Shown here piece after piece: positions 37,456-49,300 of a DNA stretch of 64,000 bases. Origin of the DNA: Oasisia sp. SBJ-2009 (Eukaryota > Annelida > Polychaeta > Sabellida > Siboglinidae); assembly GCA_964017155.1 (NCBI GenBank), contig OZ024863.1:41172617-41236616 (forward strand), given 5' to 3'. Both the position numbers and the translations under genes were made by a program. The notes under the pieces were generated by a model, which worked only from the letters and a program-made list of their open reading frames with translations, searched no databases and had not been told where the DNA came from. Position 1 is the stretch's first letter. Every line of letters begins with the position of its first letter.

Positions 37456-40400
37456 GTCAGTCTGTGTCCTGTTGCCACAACGTTGTAGTTGTGTTTGTTT
37501 TCTGTGTATTATACTCGTCTTTGTTTCCGATTGCTTTGTTGAGTATGATACTCGTGAAAATGTTCATCAAGTTGGCAGTATATTATTCGAAAGAAATTTC
37601 ATAATTACACAACTAGCAATGTTCTACTTACTTCTACGTTTCGACCACCATCGGCGGCCTTTTTCAGGAACTGAATGTTCAGTGGTCACTGCTCGCTAGA
37701 TGGCGTGGCGAGCAGACTGTCCCAAAAGTGACCACTGAACATTCAGTTCCTGAAGAAGGCCGCCGATGGTGGTCGAAACGTAGAAGTAATTCGAACATTG
37801 CTAGTTGTGTAATTATGGAATTTGTTTCAAAGAGTATGATACTGTCTTTGAAGTTACGTTTGCTTTGTGTCATTGCATTCGTCTTTGTTTTGCATTGTCG
37901 TCATATGTTGTGTTGTAGTCATGTGTCTTTTGTGTAACTGTAGTTGTGTTTAGATTGTTGCAGACAGTGTTTTTGTGTCACTGCTACATTTGTTTTGTAC
38001 AACTATTTATTTCAGTTAAAACATCTGGGGAACATGACAGGTGGTTGATTTTATATAAATCTTCCTGTGGAGTTAGGGAGTTAACTACATATGTTTTTAT
38101 TGTTTCATGTTAACCCATTAGACCCCAGCCAGTTAATTTGACTTGTGCTCCTGTTCCCCAAGCTGCAGCCACTGATTTCACCAATTCGGGGTGCTTGCAC
38201 ATTTTAAGCTGTATCTTCAAAACTACTGATTTTCTATAATTGCAAGTTGTGTTTATTTTGATGTTCATTTAATTATCTATAAAATGGTGTAACTATGGTG
38301 TATGTTGGTAAAAAATATGTTGTAATATGAAGGTGACAAACATAGAACATTACTATTCTGGACAACAATATAGTAGAATATCACGTTTTATTCACATAAA
38401 ATGTATTATAATTGTTCTATTTACACATGCTCTGCCTTGTTTAGACATAGTACTATATAAATCAGTTCATCTTGTCTGGATATGGACAGGAAACACAGCT
38501 TTGCAAGACTTCTATCTTGGTTGTCATCATCCTATATGTCACGTCTGTGTCATGCCAATGGGTATGTTGACATCGTGATTTTGAAACCTGAAACAACGAA
38601 ATGTCAACCATTAGGAAAGCTTACAATGTTACCTAATGATTTGTTATAATAAAACACCTAATTGTCATATATCACGACATAATCAACAGTTTCGGTGCTA
38701 AAACTCGACTGGTGGTCACCCAACTTGGACAACGAAACATAAACAAAGCTCCGATCATTCATTTTATCGCTCATTCAGTTGTATTTCGAACGTAATGTAA
38801 ACTTACCTTCAGTTCAATGCCAGAAGTGTCCAAATCCGACGATATATAAGCACAAACTTAATCAGTAGTAAACAGCTACGATGTCCAAGACGCCGCCATT
38901 TTTGGAGGTCCACAGATGATGAACTTCAATCACGAAAAACTCAATTTTTTTCAATGCGAACCCCTGTCAAAATTACCCAGGATTCATAGCGGAGATATCA
39001 AGGAATCAGTGGGAATTAGTCTCATAAGTATCCGCAAGATGGGACTACCGCTAGAGGCTTTTTCCGTGTCGGACGCTTTCGGGCGCTTTGGGGAGGAGCG
39101 ACCCGGACGCTTTCGGACGCGTGGGGTCTAATGGGTTAACAGGGTATTACACAATTTAAGATACACAGCATACACAGAATATATATAATATTGCATGAAT
39201 GAACTTTTGTCTTATGGCTCTTTATTGATTGTGCATGTTAATCTAACTTATTTTATGTACATGCTGTGCAGTGGCACTGGCTAATACTATTCATATGGTT
39301 AAAGTTACAGTCCCCATGTGTTTAAATTGGTTGTGTGACAAGAATAGATTTTTGAATATTTGAGTGTTCATTTGGCTGTAGATGATTATTTATGTGAAGA
39401 TAACGTTGTATGTTTTTGCCCGTCGTTATTGCCCTACATGTCTACCAGCTTTCACTGATTTAGGTCCAGTTGTTGTAAACTTATAAAAACAAGTCTTCAA
39501 ATATCTACATACTAGTTCACAGGATTTAAACATGTTCTTGTTTTTTGAACTGACAATGACAAGTTTACTTTAAAAAGATGATCCAACTGAATATATTCTT
39601 ATATTTTTTAGTTAAATTTTACACGAATCTCGGTCTCCCCTGGCTCTAGGGTTCACCACCAGGGGCTTTTGCGGTTAATCTCCCACTATTCCCTTCCACC
39701 TCCACCCTATATTTTAGGATCATTGTTTCCCTTCCTACCCCCCCCCCCCCATCCATAACTGAGTCTACAATGTGGCTCCACCCTATATTTTAGGATCATT
39801 GTTTCCCTTCCTACCACCCCATCCATAACTGAGTCTACAATGTGGCTCCACCCTATATTTTAGGAATCGGATCACCATTTCCCTTCCTACCACCCCATCC
39901 ATAACTGAGTCTACAAATAGTACAATGTGGCTCCACCCTATCCAATCCATAACTGAGTCTACAATGTGACTCCACCCTATATTTTAGGATCACCATTTCC
40001 CTTCCTACCACCCCCCATCCATAACTGAGTCTATACCCGCTCCAACCTATATTTTAGGTTAATAATTTCCCTTCCTACCTCCCCTTCCATAACTGAGTCT
40101 ACAATGTGGTGCAAAAAACGCTACTTCTCTGTCCAGTTCACTCGTTGATTGTCACAGTTTCCTGAGCCAAGTTGCAGCACATTGACCACTTGTGTTGCAG
40201 CATAGCTGGCTGTCCACCAGCCAGACAGGAAGTACCTCGTCCTTCAGTTGTATACCCCTTAACTGGGGGTCGGCCATGTCTTATGGTGGCTCGATCGGCG
40301 CCCCGTCCGTATGTAACCGAACCGACACAATAACTAACGCTTCGTCTTACTAACTGGTGTGGGCACTTGGAGATTACTAGAGATGGTTTCATGTCGTAGT

Positions 40401-43296
40401 CTAGATGATTGATTGGAAGTTAAGGGTGCAGGCTCCTTGTGAAATGTCGAGTTTAAATTTCTTACAAATTGTGTGATAAGCCATTTGCAGAATGGCACTG
40501 ACAGTTGAATTCATATTCATATATTTCATTCTTAAGTTAATTTTAACAGTTATTATATTGAGGTTAGCAGTGTAGTAGTTTTGCTGAACAAAGATAAAAA
40601 TATCTGGAATTTTTTGTTTACTATATAATTTTGTTTATGTATACAAATATATACAACCATGTATATATATATTTATATAAATTATATAAATATATATATA
40701 TATATATATGTATTTTATTGATATAAGAATATGAAAAGTAAGTGTTACCACCAAACATTTTGCTACTAATTCAACCAACTATTTAATTGCACAACATAAC
40801 ATATTATTTATTAGAACAATTTTGAAAAATAGAAATACCTAATTTATATGAATTAAGTTTTCTGTGAGATGTTCCACAAAACAAGCATTGTCTGGTTACC
40901 ATGGTGACCATCATGTGACTTTATTATCACGACACTATTTATTGTCATATGGATGCATATATAACAGACAGGACAAGTATTTTAAGATGTGATGACTAAT
41001 AGAACAATAGAAATAGAACTTGACATTTCACAATGAGTGTGAACCCTTAAAATCACAACCCGTGATTTCTATGAAATAGTTGGTTTCAGTAGTAGCACAC
41101 ATTACTTGACAAGACTGACATTTTGAGTAAACTTTCTTTTGAAGTAATGTCTACTACCGCAACAATCTTTGCTGTGGTCATCATAAATCATGTCAAGGTT
41201 TATGATGACGAGTTGATTATGCTGGCTTGTGGAGTTCAGTCACATTTCTTGTTCTCCTCTTGATATCCCTGTCGTCAGGAGTCAGATTGGCCATGCTTAC
41301 TGTCATCTTTTTCTTTGTCTTTTCTTCACTTTTCTCTCGCTACATTCTCTGTCAACAACATCCGACTCCTCCTAGCTCTTGCTCTTGTTCTCCTCGCTCC
41401 TCCCACTCTTTCCAGATGTCTCTTAACGCAATCCTCTCATCCCATTCTCGGTCTTCCTCACTCCCTTTTCCCTCAACTTTGAGGGCATCTCATCTGTTTG
41501 TCAATGTCTCGTTTCCCATTCTGTCCACATATATTTATGCGTTATTTTCGTTTGGTCCGTCCAGTTTTGTCTTTTTTTGACGTGATCCATAACAATGCAC
41601 AGCTGTGGTTACGTGTGGCACTAAACACCATGAATAATAACCAATGCTGTAGTCTGGAGTTAACACTCATCTTCATGAGGTCTTTTAGTGGTCTTCTTCT
41701 TTTGGTGTCTTTTCTTGTAATATTGCTTCACGGCGACATACAATGTACAATATAATACTTAGCACTAACATAATAATTTATAATACTGAAAAAATTTATC
41801 GTTTTTCCTATTTCACTGTGAATGCAAAACAAGATCAATTGTTCTGTAGTTGAAACCACCAGTGTGATCAATCTGTTTTCACACAATGAATGCGGTTATT
41901 CATTGTACTAATACAAGCCAGTTCTTCCGAAGCTCTACTTATACAATCTTGTACTTCCAGATGATGATGGCTTATTTCGTTTGTATTATGTAACAACCAT
42001 TTTGTTACTATGAACCTGCCAAGGTGGTCTTTGTTAAGAGGCAGGGCGGGGAATTGATTACTTGAATGTGGAAGCATCTTCAGAGTACATCATTATAATT
42101 TGAATATTTTATTTATATTGGTAGAAAAGAAAAATTATAATTGTGAACTCTGTTTCAGTTTGATTAAATTCAACTTGCCAGATACTTGCCTTCCTAAAAA
42201 AAATTATGAAGATTTTTTTAGAAAATGTGTTTTGGAGAAAATGGCCATCAAAGAGTGTATAATTGATTTGATATCAACACACTTTCTTGAATAGAGTAAT
42301 TTATAGTTATGAAATTGTTATAAAAGTTAACCTTGTCAATCAATAGTAAACAAACAAAGCTATCAAAGCTAATCTAACACAAAAGTATTTTTTATTAAAA
42401 AACCCATTTCACCTGGGGAATGTGCCCTTAGAGAATAACAGAACATCCCTTCAGTCTTGTCACGTCGGCCGTAGGTGGAGGGGGACAGAGAACACGAGAC
42501 AATCACCAACGCGATCCGCAACTCTCAGGTGACAGCGACCCGCGAGAACCAACATTGGGACTGGGAGCTGATTGCAGCCATCCTCAAGGTGCGTTACCAT
42601 GGCAACGGTATCATCCTCATATGATCCTCATTGTGGTAATCATGTGTCGAGGATTGTATCATCTTGTGGTCTGTTACATTCACAAAGTTCGTGCATTTAT
42701 GCGAAGTATACTATTTGAAGAAATTAAGCATATGTTTAAAACAAGGGTATAACATTTAGTCCTGCTGTTCTTTTCTTTATGGTGTTGTTTCAACTTGTTT
42801 ATATAGCATAGAGTTGCAGAAATATGTACAATTAAGTTAAAACACATTTGTGAAGCTAATAGAATATAGTTTATACAGTATTGCATGATTTTGCTGCAAA
42901 ATGTTTATGGCATTGTAATGATGAGGTGTTTCTCATTTTAAGTTGATGATGGTACTGATATTGTTGTGTTTGACAGTGGCCTTATGAGTCGATGAAGATG
43001 TTTGAGGACCAAGCAAATCAAAGGTCAGTTTCCCTTCCGTTGTATTTTACGAGCAGCTTATCACGAGACTCTTTTGCCTCTGACTTGTTTGAAATAAGTG
43101 CCTGGCATCTAATAGATCATCTGTGATGTCATGAAAACAACATACATGTATCTTGATTGGTAGTTAAAATACAACTTTTATATAAAAAAAGATATATATA
43201 TATATATATCTATTTTTTTATATAAAAGTTGTATTTTAACTACCAATCAAGATACATGTATGTTGTTTTCATGAGTCAGCCTTTAATTCATACACA

Positions 43297-43381
<85 letters not shown>

Positions 43382-46300
43382 GCTGTGTATGAATTATTAA
43401 AGGCTGAGATACAGAAAAACATGCATGGTGTCGGGTGCCCATATTAATATATCTGACATGTTTTTTCTGTATGGCGAAAATGGTTACAGCAGGGAACAAA
43501 CTTTATATGGAACAATTACGTCAAACTTTATATGGAACAATTACGTCCTAGTGGGTTCTTATAATATCTGACAGTACAAATGCTGTGCATAGCTAAAGTG
43601 TCCGAAATGTCTGTCTGATACCCTGGAACTGCCCAGATAAAAAAACTGAATTCTTATACAAATTAACAGAAATAAAACATTTAAATAGTTGGATGGTTTA
43701 CCAACTGGATATATTGATTTATTTGTCAGATCTCTGGATTTCTTTATTTATTTTGTTTGAGGAGGGCTTCTAAAGAAGACTTTAGGTGTATGTTGTTAAC
43801 AGTGTTTGTGTCGTTGTGGACAGGTTCGTTCGTCGACTCATCCACTTCTTCCGACCAAACTCTCGGCTCTTCTCCGTCCTGGAGTTGAGCCACGAGAACA
43901 GCAACAAGTGTGCCCTGGTCGGTCTCCATCTCATTGACCTACTGCTGGAGTACGACGGGGTCAGTCTCCATACCATTTGTCGGCATTCAGAAACAGAAAC
44001 TTTATTTATAATATTTCATCTTGTTTTATTTTTACACATATGTATTGACATTTATATATTCCATCGTTTAGTATGTGTTTTGCATGTAAATAGAGTAATA
44101 ATTAGTTTTATTTATTTTTTATTTTACTCATCATCGTTAATTCTATATAGTATTTAATTAACAGTTTTAATATGAATAATTTACCATTTCTACATTTTTT
44201 TCTGAAAGTAAATTTTATAGTTGTATTTATTATTATTATTATTATTATTAGTTTTAACACATAATAAACATCTTCATATTTTATTGTACAGCGTTTTGAG
44301 CATATTTGAATAATGCGCTTTATAAATAATAAATATTATTATTATGGTCTGTTAGCTGAGTTATGTGGCATTGCCCATGCGAAAACGTCGGTCATATGTG
44401 GTAAATTGTTTTACAATATGGATAATTGACATAATATATTTGTATTTTGTAAACTTTCAGGAATAACTGTTTTTTATTTAGAAATTCTCCATTGGTCAAG
44501 GTTTCTTAGCAGTCAAATGTTTTTATCAGATGTTTCAATCAATCAAGCAGTATGTTTACCATCAGATTGATGGTTGTTACACTGTTATGAAGGACTTTTG
44601 TGGCCAGCCACACAATGGACTTACAGATACATTTGTTTAGTAATGTGCTAAATATATTTGTTTTCTACTGCTTTTAATGCTGTCAGAAATCAGTACATTT
44701 CTGTGACATTTTGTAAACCTGATCTACAAAGCAAGCCTAATGGTATACGCTGCACAACTAAAGATATAATGTGTTTGTGAATAAGGCAAGTCTAATGCTT
44801 CTTACTACCAGACAATATTGTATTTGATTTTTTTTGCTCATCTTGTACGTAGAAAATGCCTAATTCATGACACCGTTGTGCTGTCTAACCATCGCCATGG
44901 TTACCGCTGTAGGAGGAAAGTAAGAAGCTAATGGAAGAATGGCTGGCTGACATTCGACATTGTCTCGCAGAGGTAGGTGTTGGTCATATGGTCTTCTCAA
45001 CTCACCACCGAATCCACCCTCTTTCTATTTAAAACTAGACCTGGGGTTGTTTTACGCACAAACGGTAACTGTTGACACAATTAAATTCCCATTAAATTTC
45101 TTCCTGGTAGTAAATTTGTGGAGATTAGGGTGTGATTACAGATGATGGTGCCAGTGCTGTCTTGTCTCGCCCAAGCCAACCCCATGAACCACTGCTGTCA
45201 ATATAACTTCCTTCTTCTTCCTCACAGATGACAGTCCAGCGAGTGCCAGCCAATGCTGTCTTCTCCCCATCCAACCTCATGACCTACTGCTGTCAATATT
45301 ACTTCCTGTTCCTCACAGATGACAGTCCAGCGAGTGCCAGCCAATGCTGTCTTCTGTCCATCCAACCTCATGACCTACTGCTGTCAATATTACTTCCTGT
45401 TCCTCACAGATGACAGTCCAGCGAGTGCCAGCCAATGCTGTCTTCTGTCCATCCAACCTCATGACCTACAGCGAGTGCCAGCCAATGCTGTCTTCTGTCC
45501 ATCCAACCTCATGACCTACTGCTGTCAATATTACTTCCTGTTCCTCACAGATGACAGTCCAGCGAGTGCCAGCCAATGCTGTCTTCTGTCCATCCAACCT
45601 CATGACCTACTGCTGTCAATATTACTTCCTGTTCCTCACAGATGACAGTCCAGCGAGTGCCAGCCAATGCTGTCTTCTGTCCATCCAACCTCATGACCTA
45701 CTGCTGTCAATATTACTTCCTGTTCCTCGGTCGACTATCAGCATCAGAGAAGGGAGACAAGTTTCTAGAGAACATGGACATCTACCAGCAGTGAGTGCAC
45801 ATTTGCAGTTACCTAAATACATGTCAACCAGCAGACCAAGTGTTTGCAAATTTATTTATGTAATTACACCGTCCTTGTCATACTTATGGAGTCAGCTACA
45901 TTACCTGACTGGACCTCCCGTGTTTCTTGTGCCCGGCACTGCTGCACAGTGATGATGACGAATGATGACGTGAGATTTGGTACTGTTTTTGAAGACATTT
46001 CTTATGACTGTCTGTGTAGGTTGCTCAACCTGATGACAATCACGAGTCATGACACGTACGTGAAGCTGATCGTGTCGAGTCTGGACTACTGTCGTGACGG
46101 CATGTCACGCCTCATCCTCTCAAAGGGACTCACTGCTGCATCCGAGGTGAGTCAGGTCATCATTGTGTTGTCACTAATCTCCCAGTATCTAGCACTCAAC
46201 CTGATTGAAGAGACTAAGACGACTGTAGTCAGTTTGATCTTTGGAAATGTAATTTTTAATGGCGCATATTTCCATCAGTTTTGTATATATCTGGCTGCAG

Positions 46301-49300
46301 TCATGTCAGCATTGTGTTATCACTAATCTCCCAATATCTAGCACTCAACCTGACTGAAGGGCACAGAGCACTGTTGATTTTCCCATTGGCGGCCATGTTA
46401 ACGTTGTGTCAGATTTGAAGGAAACTGGACCTGAAAGTTTAAAAGAAATTTAACACAGTCACTGCAGTCATGTCATTAATATGCTTATTAACTTTCGTCA
46501 AAAAATCATATCTCAGGCTCTCTTAAAATGCATGCATGTGTGCTGCCCCTCAATAGTTACCAAACTGAGCACACTTTTCTGCATCCGCAGGGTCATGTAA
46601 GAACAAATGGCTAAAAATCACTACGCCAACTACACTCTGCCTAACATGCGTCATTGCACTGCAGATACATCACAGCACTGAACCTACTAGTATGCCTGTC
46701 CTACTGTACTCAGTTCGCATACAACATTCTATATCTCAAATGACACAATTATTAAGGTACTACAGTCGTATGGGTTAGACCAGGAAGTCTAACTGTGCTC
46801 TGACCACTGAAGAGACTAAGATGACCGTGGTCAGTTTGATCTTGGGAAATGCAATTTTTTATGGCGTGTATTTCCATCAGTTTTGCATATATCTGGCTGA
46901 AATGATGTGCATGGACCCATTTGGGTGGTCCATTAGTTTAGATGTTTTCAGAATATGCCCAGAGCTGTGGGGCTCTCAGAGTCACAATTTCGAAACAGTT
47001 TTCGTACAGGTAACTTTTTTTTCATGAACATCACCGTAACTGGGTTAGTTTGTAATAAAAATAAAACATTTGAAGCCAGAATTTTGGTTAAATATATGAC
47101 GGAGTGCGTGAAAGCATCCAGTTTTGATTACTTGACAGATTTTGTTGCTAGATAGTTAGTTGGTCACGCCATTACTTGGTCAGTTGAACACATGTGTGGT
47201 ACATTGCAGACTGCGCGTCTGTACTCAACAAAGTTCGTGCGTGTGCTACTGCGGGCGCACGTTCCGTTCGTCGGTAGTTGGGTGATGGAGCTTCTTACCC
47301 TCCAACTCTACGACCAATCAAAGGCTGTCGCTATGGAGGCAATCTCTGTCATTTCAGAGGCGTGTGAAGAGCAGGTAAGTAGGTCACTGGGTCAGTAGGT
47401 CACTGGGTCAGTAGATTAGCTGGTGTATGTTGTGTCCTGTCTAAAGTACGTTATTGTATGTCTGAGGTGGATTCCTCCAAACAGCCCAACTTGGGCTAAC
47501 GGAGGAGTTGTTCTTTTACTTTCCCTGGCATAGACACCAAATAGAAGGGACCACCGGCTTTTAGTGTCTCTTCCGAAAGACACAGGCAAATGTGGGGTAA
47601 GCGAAATTGCCTAAGTTTCAAAATGGTGGTAGGTGGGATTGAACCACCGTCCCCTCGATTGACAGTCCGGTGCCTACCACACGACCACCACTCCCCACAT
47701 GTTGATGTTAGTAATACAGGAAGTGTCAGTTGAAATTTTTTATTTAAAAAAATCTATTCTGTTGGGTGATTTATCACTTTGGGGTTTATTAGGATTAGTT
47801 TTACTGTTGGCATTGCTGTCACATTATAGCTGCAGCACTATCAAGTTAGCGTCATAACTCTTCGTCTATCACCCCTTCAACCATCACTGTTTCATCTGTC
47901 ACCCCACTCACTTGTCACCCCTTTGTACATCAGCCCTTCACCCGTTACTATTTCATCCATCACTACTGTCCCCGACACCCCATGACCCGTCATTCTTTCG
48001 CTCATCACCCCTTTCACATCACTCATTCTCCATCTGCCACCCTTCACCCATCACCCCTCCACGCCTAACCTGTTGTCGATGTTCAGGTGAATCTCAACAT
48101 CCTGATCAAGCTGAAGCCAGCAGTGCTTCATCTGGGCCACAAGGGCAGCATGTTGTTGGCACGCTTCCTCTCCATCCCTGCCGGCCTCGACCACCTCCTA
48201 GAGTCCAACTACATCCAGCCAGAGCTGGAGAAGTGGTACAAGGTGAGGGCAAACTTAGTTACCCTCCTCATGCCGTGTGGAACATAAGACGTCTCACCTG
48301 TCCCCTATGGCTTGGGTTATCCATGTTGCTCTGGTTGTTTATTTTGTCACTGTCTTGTTTGATTAATTTGATTATAAAATCATAAAAAATAGAAGGAAGT
48401 ATTATTGTTTACAACTTGTGGCCATTCAGTGATTTCCCTTTGTTATTTACACATACACTTTTGTCTAGTTAAATGTAATATGTTGTATGTTTGTGTCAAA
48501 TGCCACTAATGTCGCCACCCAGCGATCAAGTCTCCAAAACTGGCCATCCACGTGTTGATTAGTCAACCGATCATTGATTGGTTTTGCCAAATCTATGATT
48601 GATATTGATGCACTCATATCGCCTCCAAAAGCATTTTATCTAGATTCATGTTCTTCTCATAATTATTGTTGATTATAAAAATTGAACGATTTGCCAGTAC
48701 TAATGTACAAATAGGTGTTCAAGTGTCCTGTCATGCTTGTGTTTTCCAGTTTCCTGCCACTCCTGTATTTCCCGTGTCCTGTCACTCCTGTATTTCCCGT
48801 GTCCTGTCACTCCTATGTTTTCAAGTGTCCTGTCATTCCTGTGTTTTCAAGTGTCCTGTCACTCCTGTGTTTTCAAGTGTCCTGTCACTCCTGTGTTTTC
48901 AAGTGTCCTGTCACTCCTATGTTTTTAAGTGTCCTGTCACTCCTGTGTTTTCAAGTGTCCTGTCACTCCTATGTTTTTAAGTGTCCTGTCACTCCTGTGT
49001 TTTCAAGTGTCCTGTCACTCCTATGTTTTTAAGTGTCCTGTCACTCCTGTGTTTTCAAGTGTCCTGTCACTCCTATGTTTTTAAGTGTCCTGTCACTCCT
49101 GTGTTTTCAAGTGTCCTGCCACTCCTGTATTTCCCGTGTCCTGTCACTCCTGTGTTTTCAAGTGTCCTGCCACTCCTGTGTTTTCAAGTGTCCTGTAACT
49201 CCTGTGTTTTCAAGTGTCCTGTCACTCTTGTTTTTTCAAGTGTTCTGTCACTCTTGCAATTTCAAGTGTCCTGTCACTCTTGCGTTTTTAAGTGTCCTGT

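Noticed and set aside
41227..41580. Hydrophobic 117-residue open frame in RICTOR intron 15
   Set aside because: Pyrimidine-rich DNA gives Leu/Ser/Phe by composition; no recognisable domain or conserved motif.
45228..45952. Separate small genes starting MTVQRVPANAV
   Set aside because: They are tandem copies of the start of RICTOR exon 20, read on into other frames.
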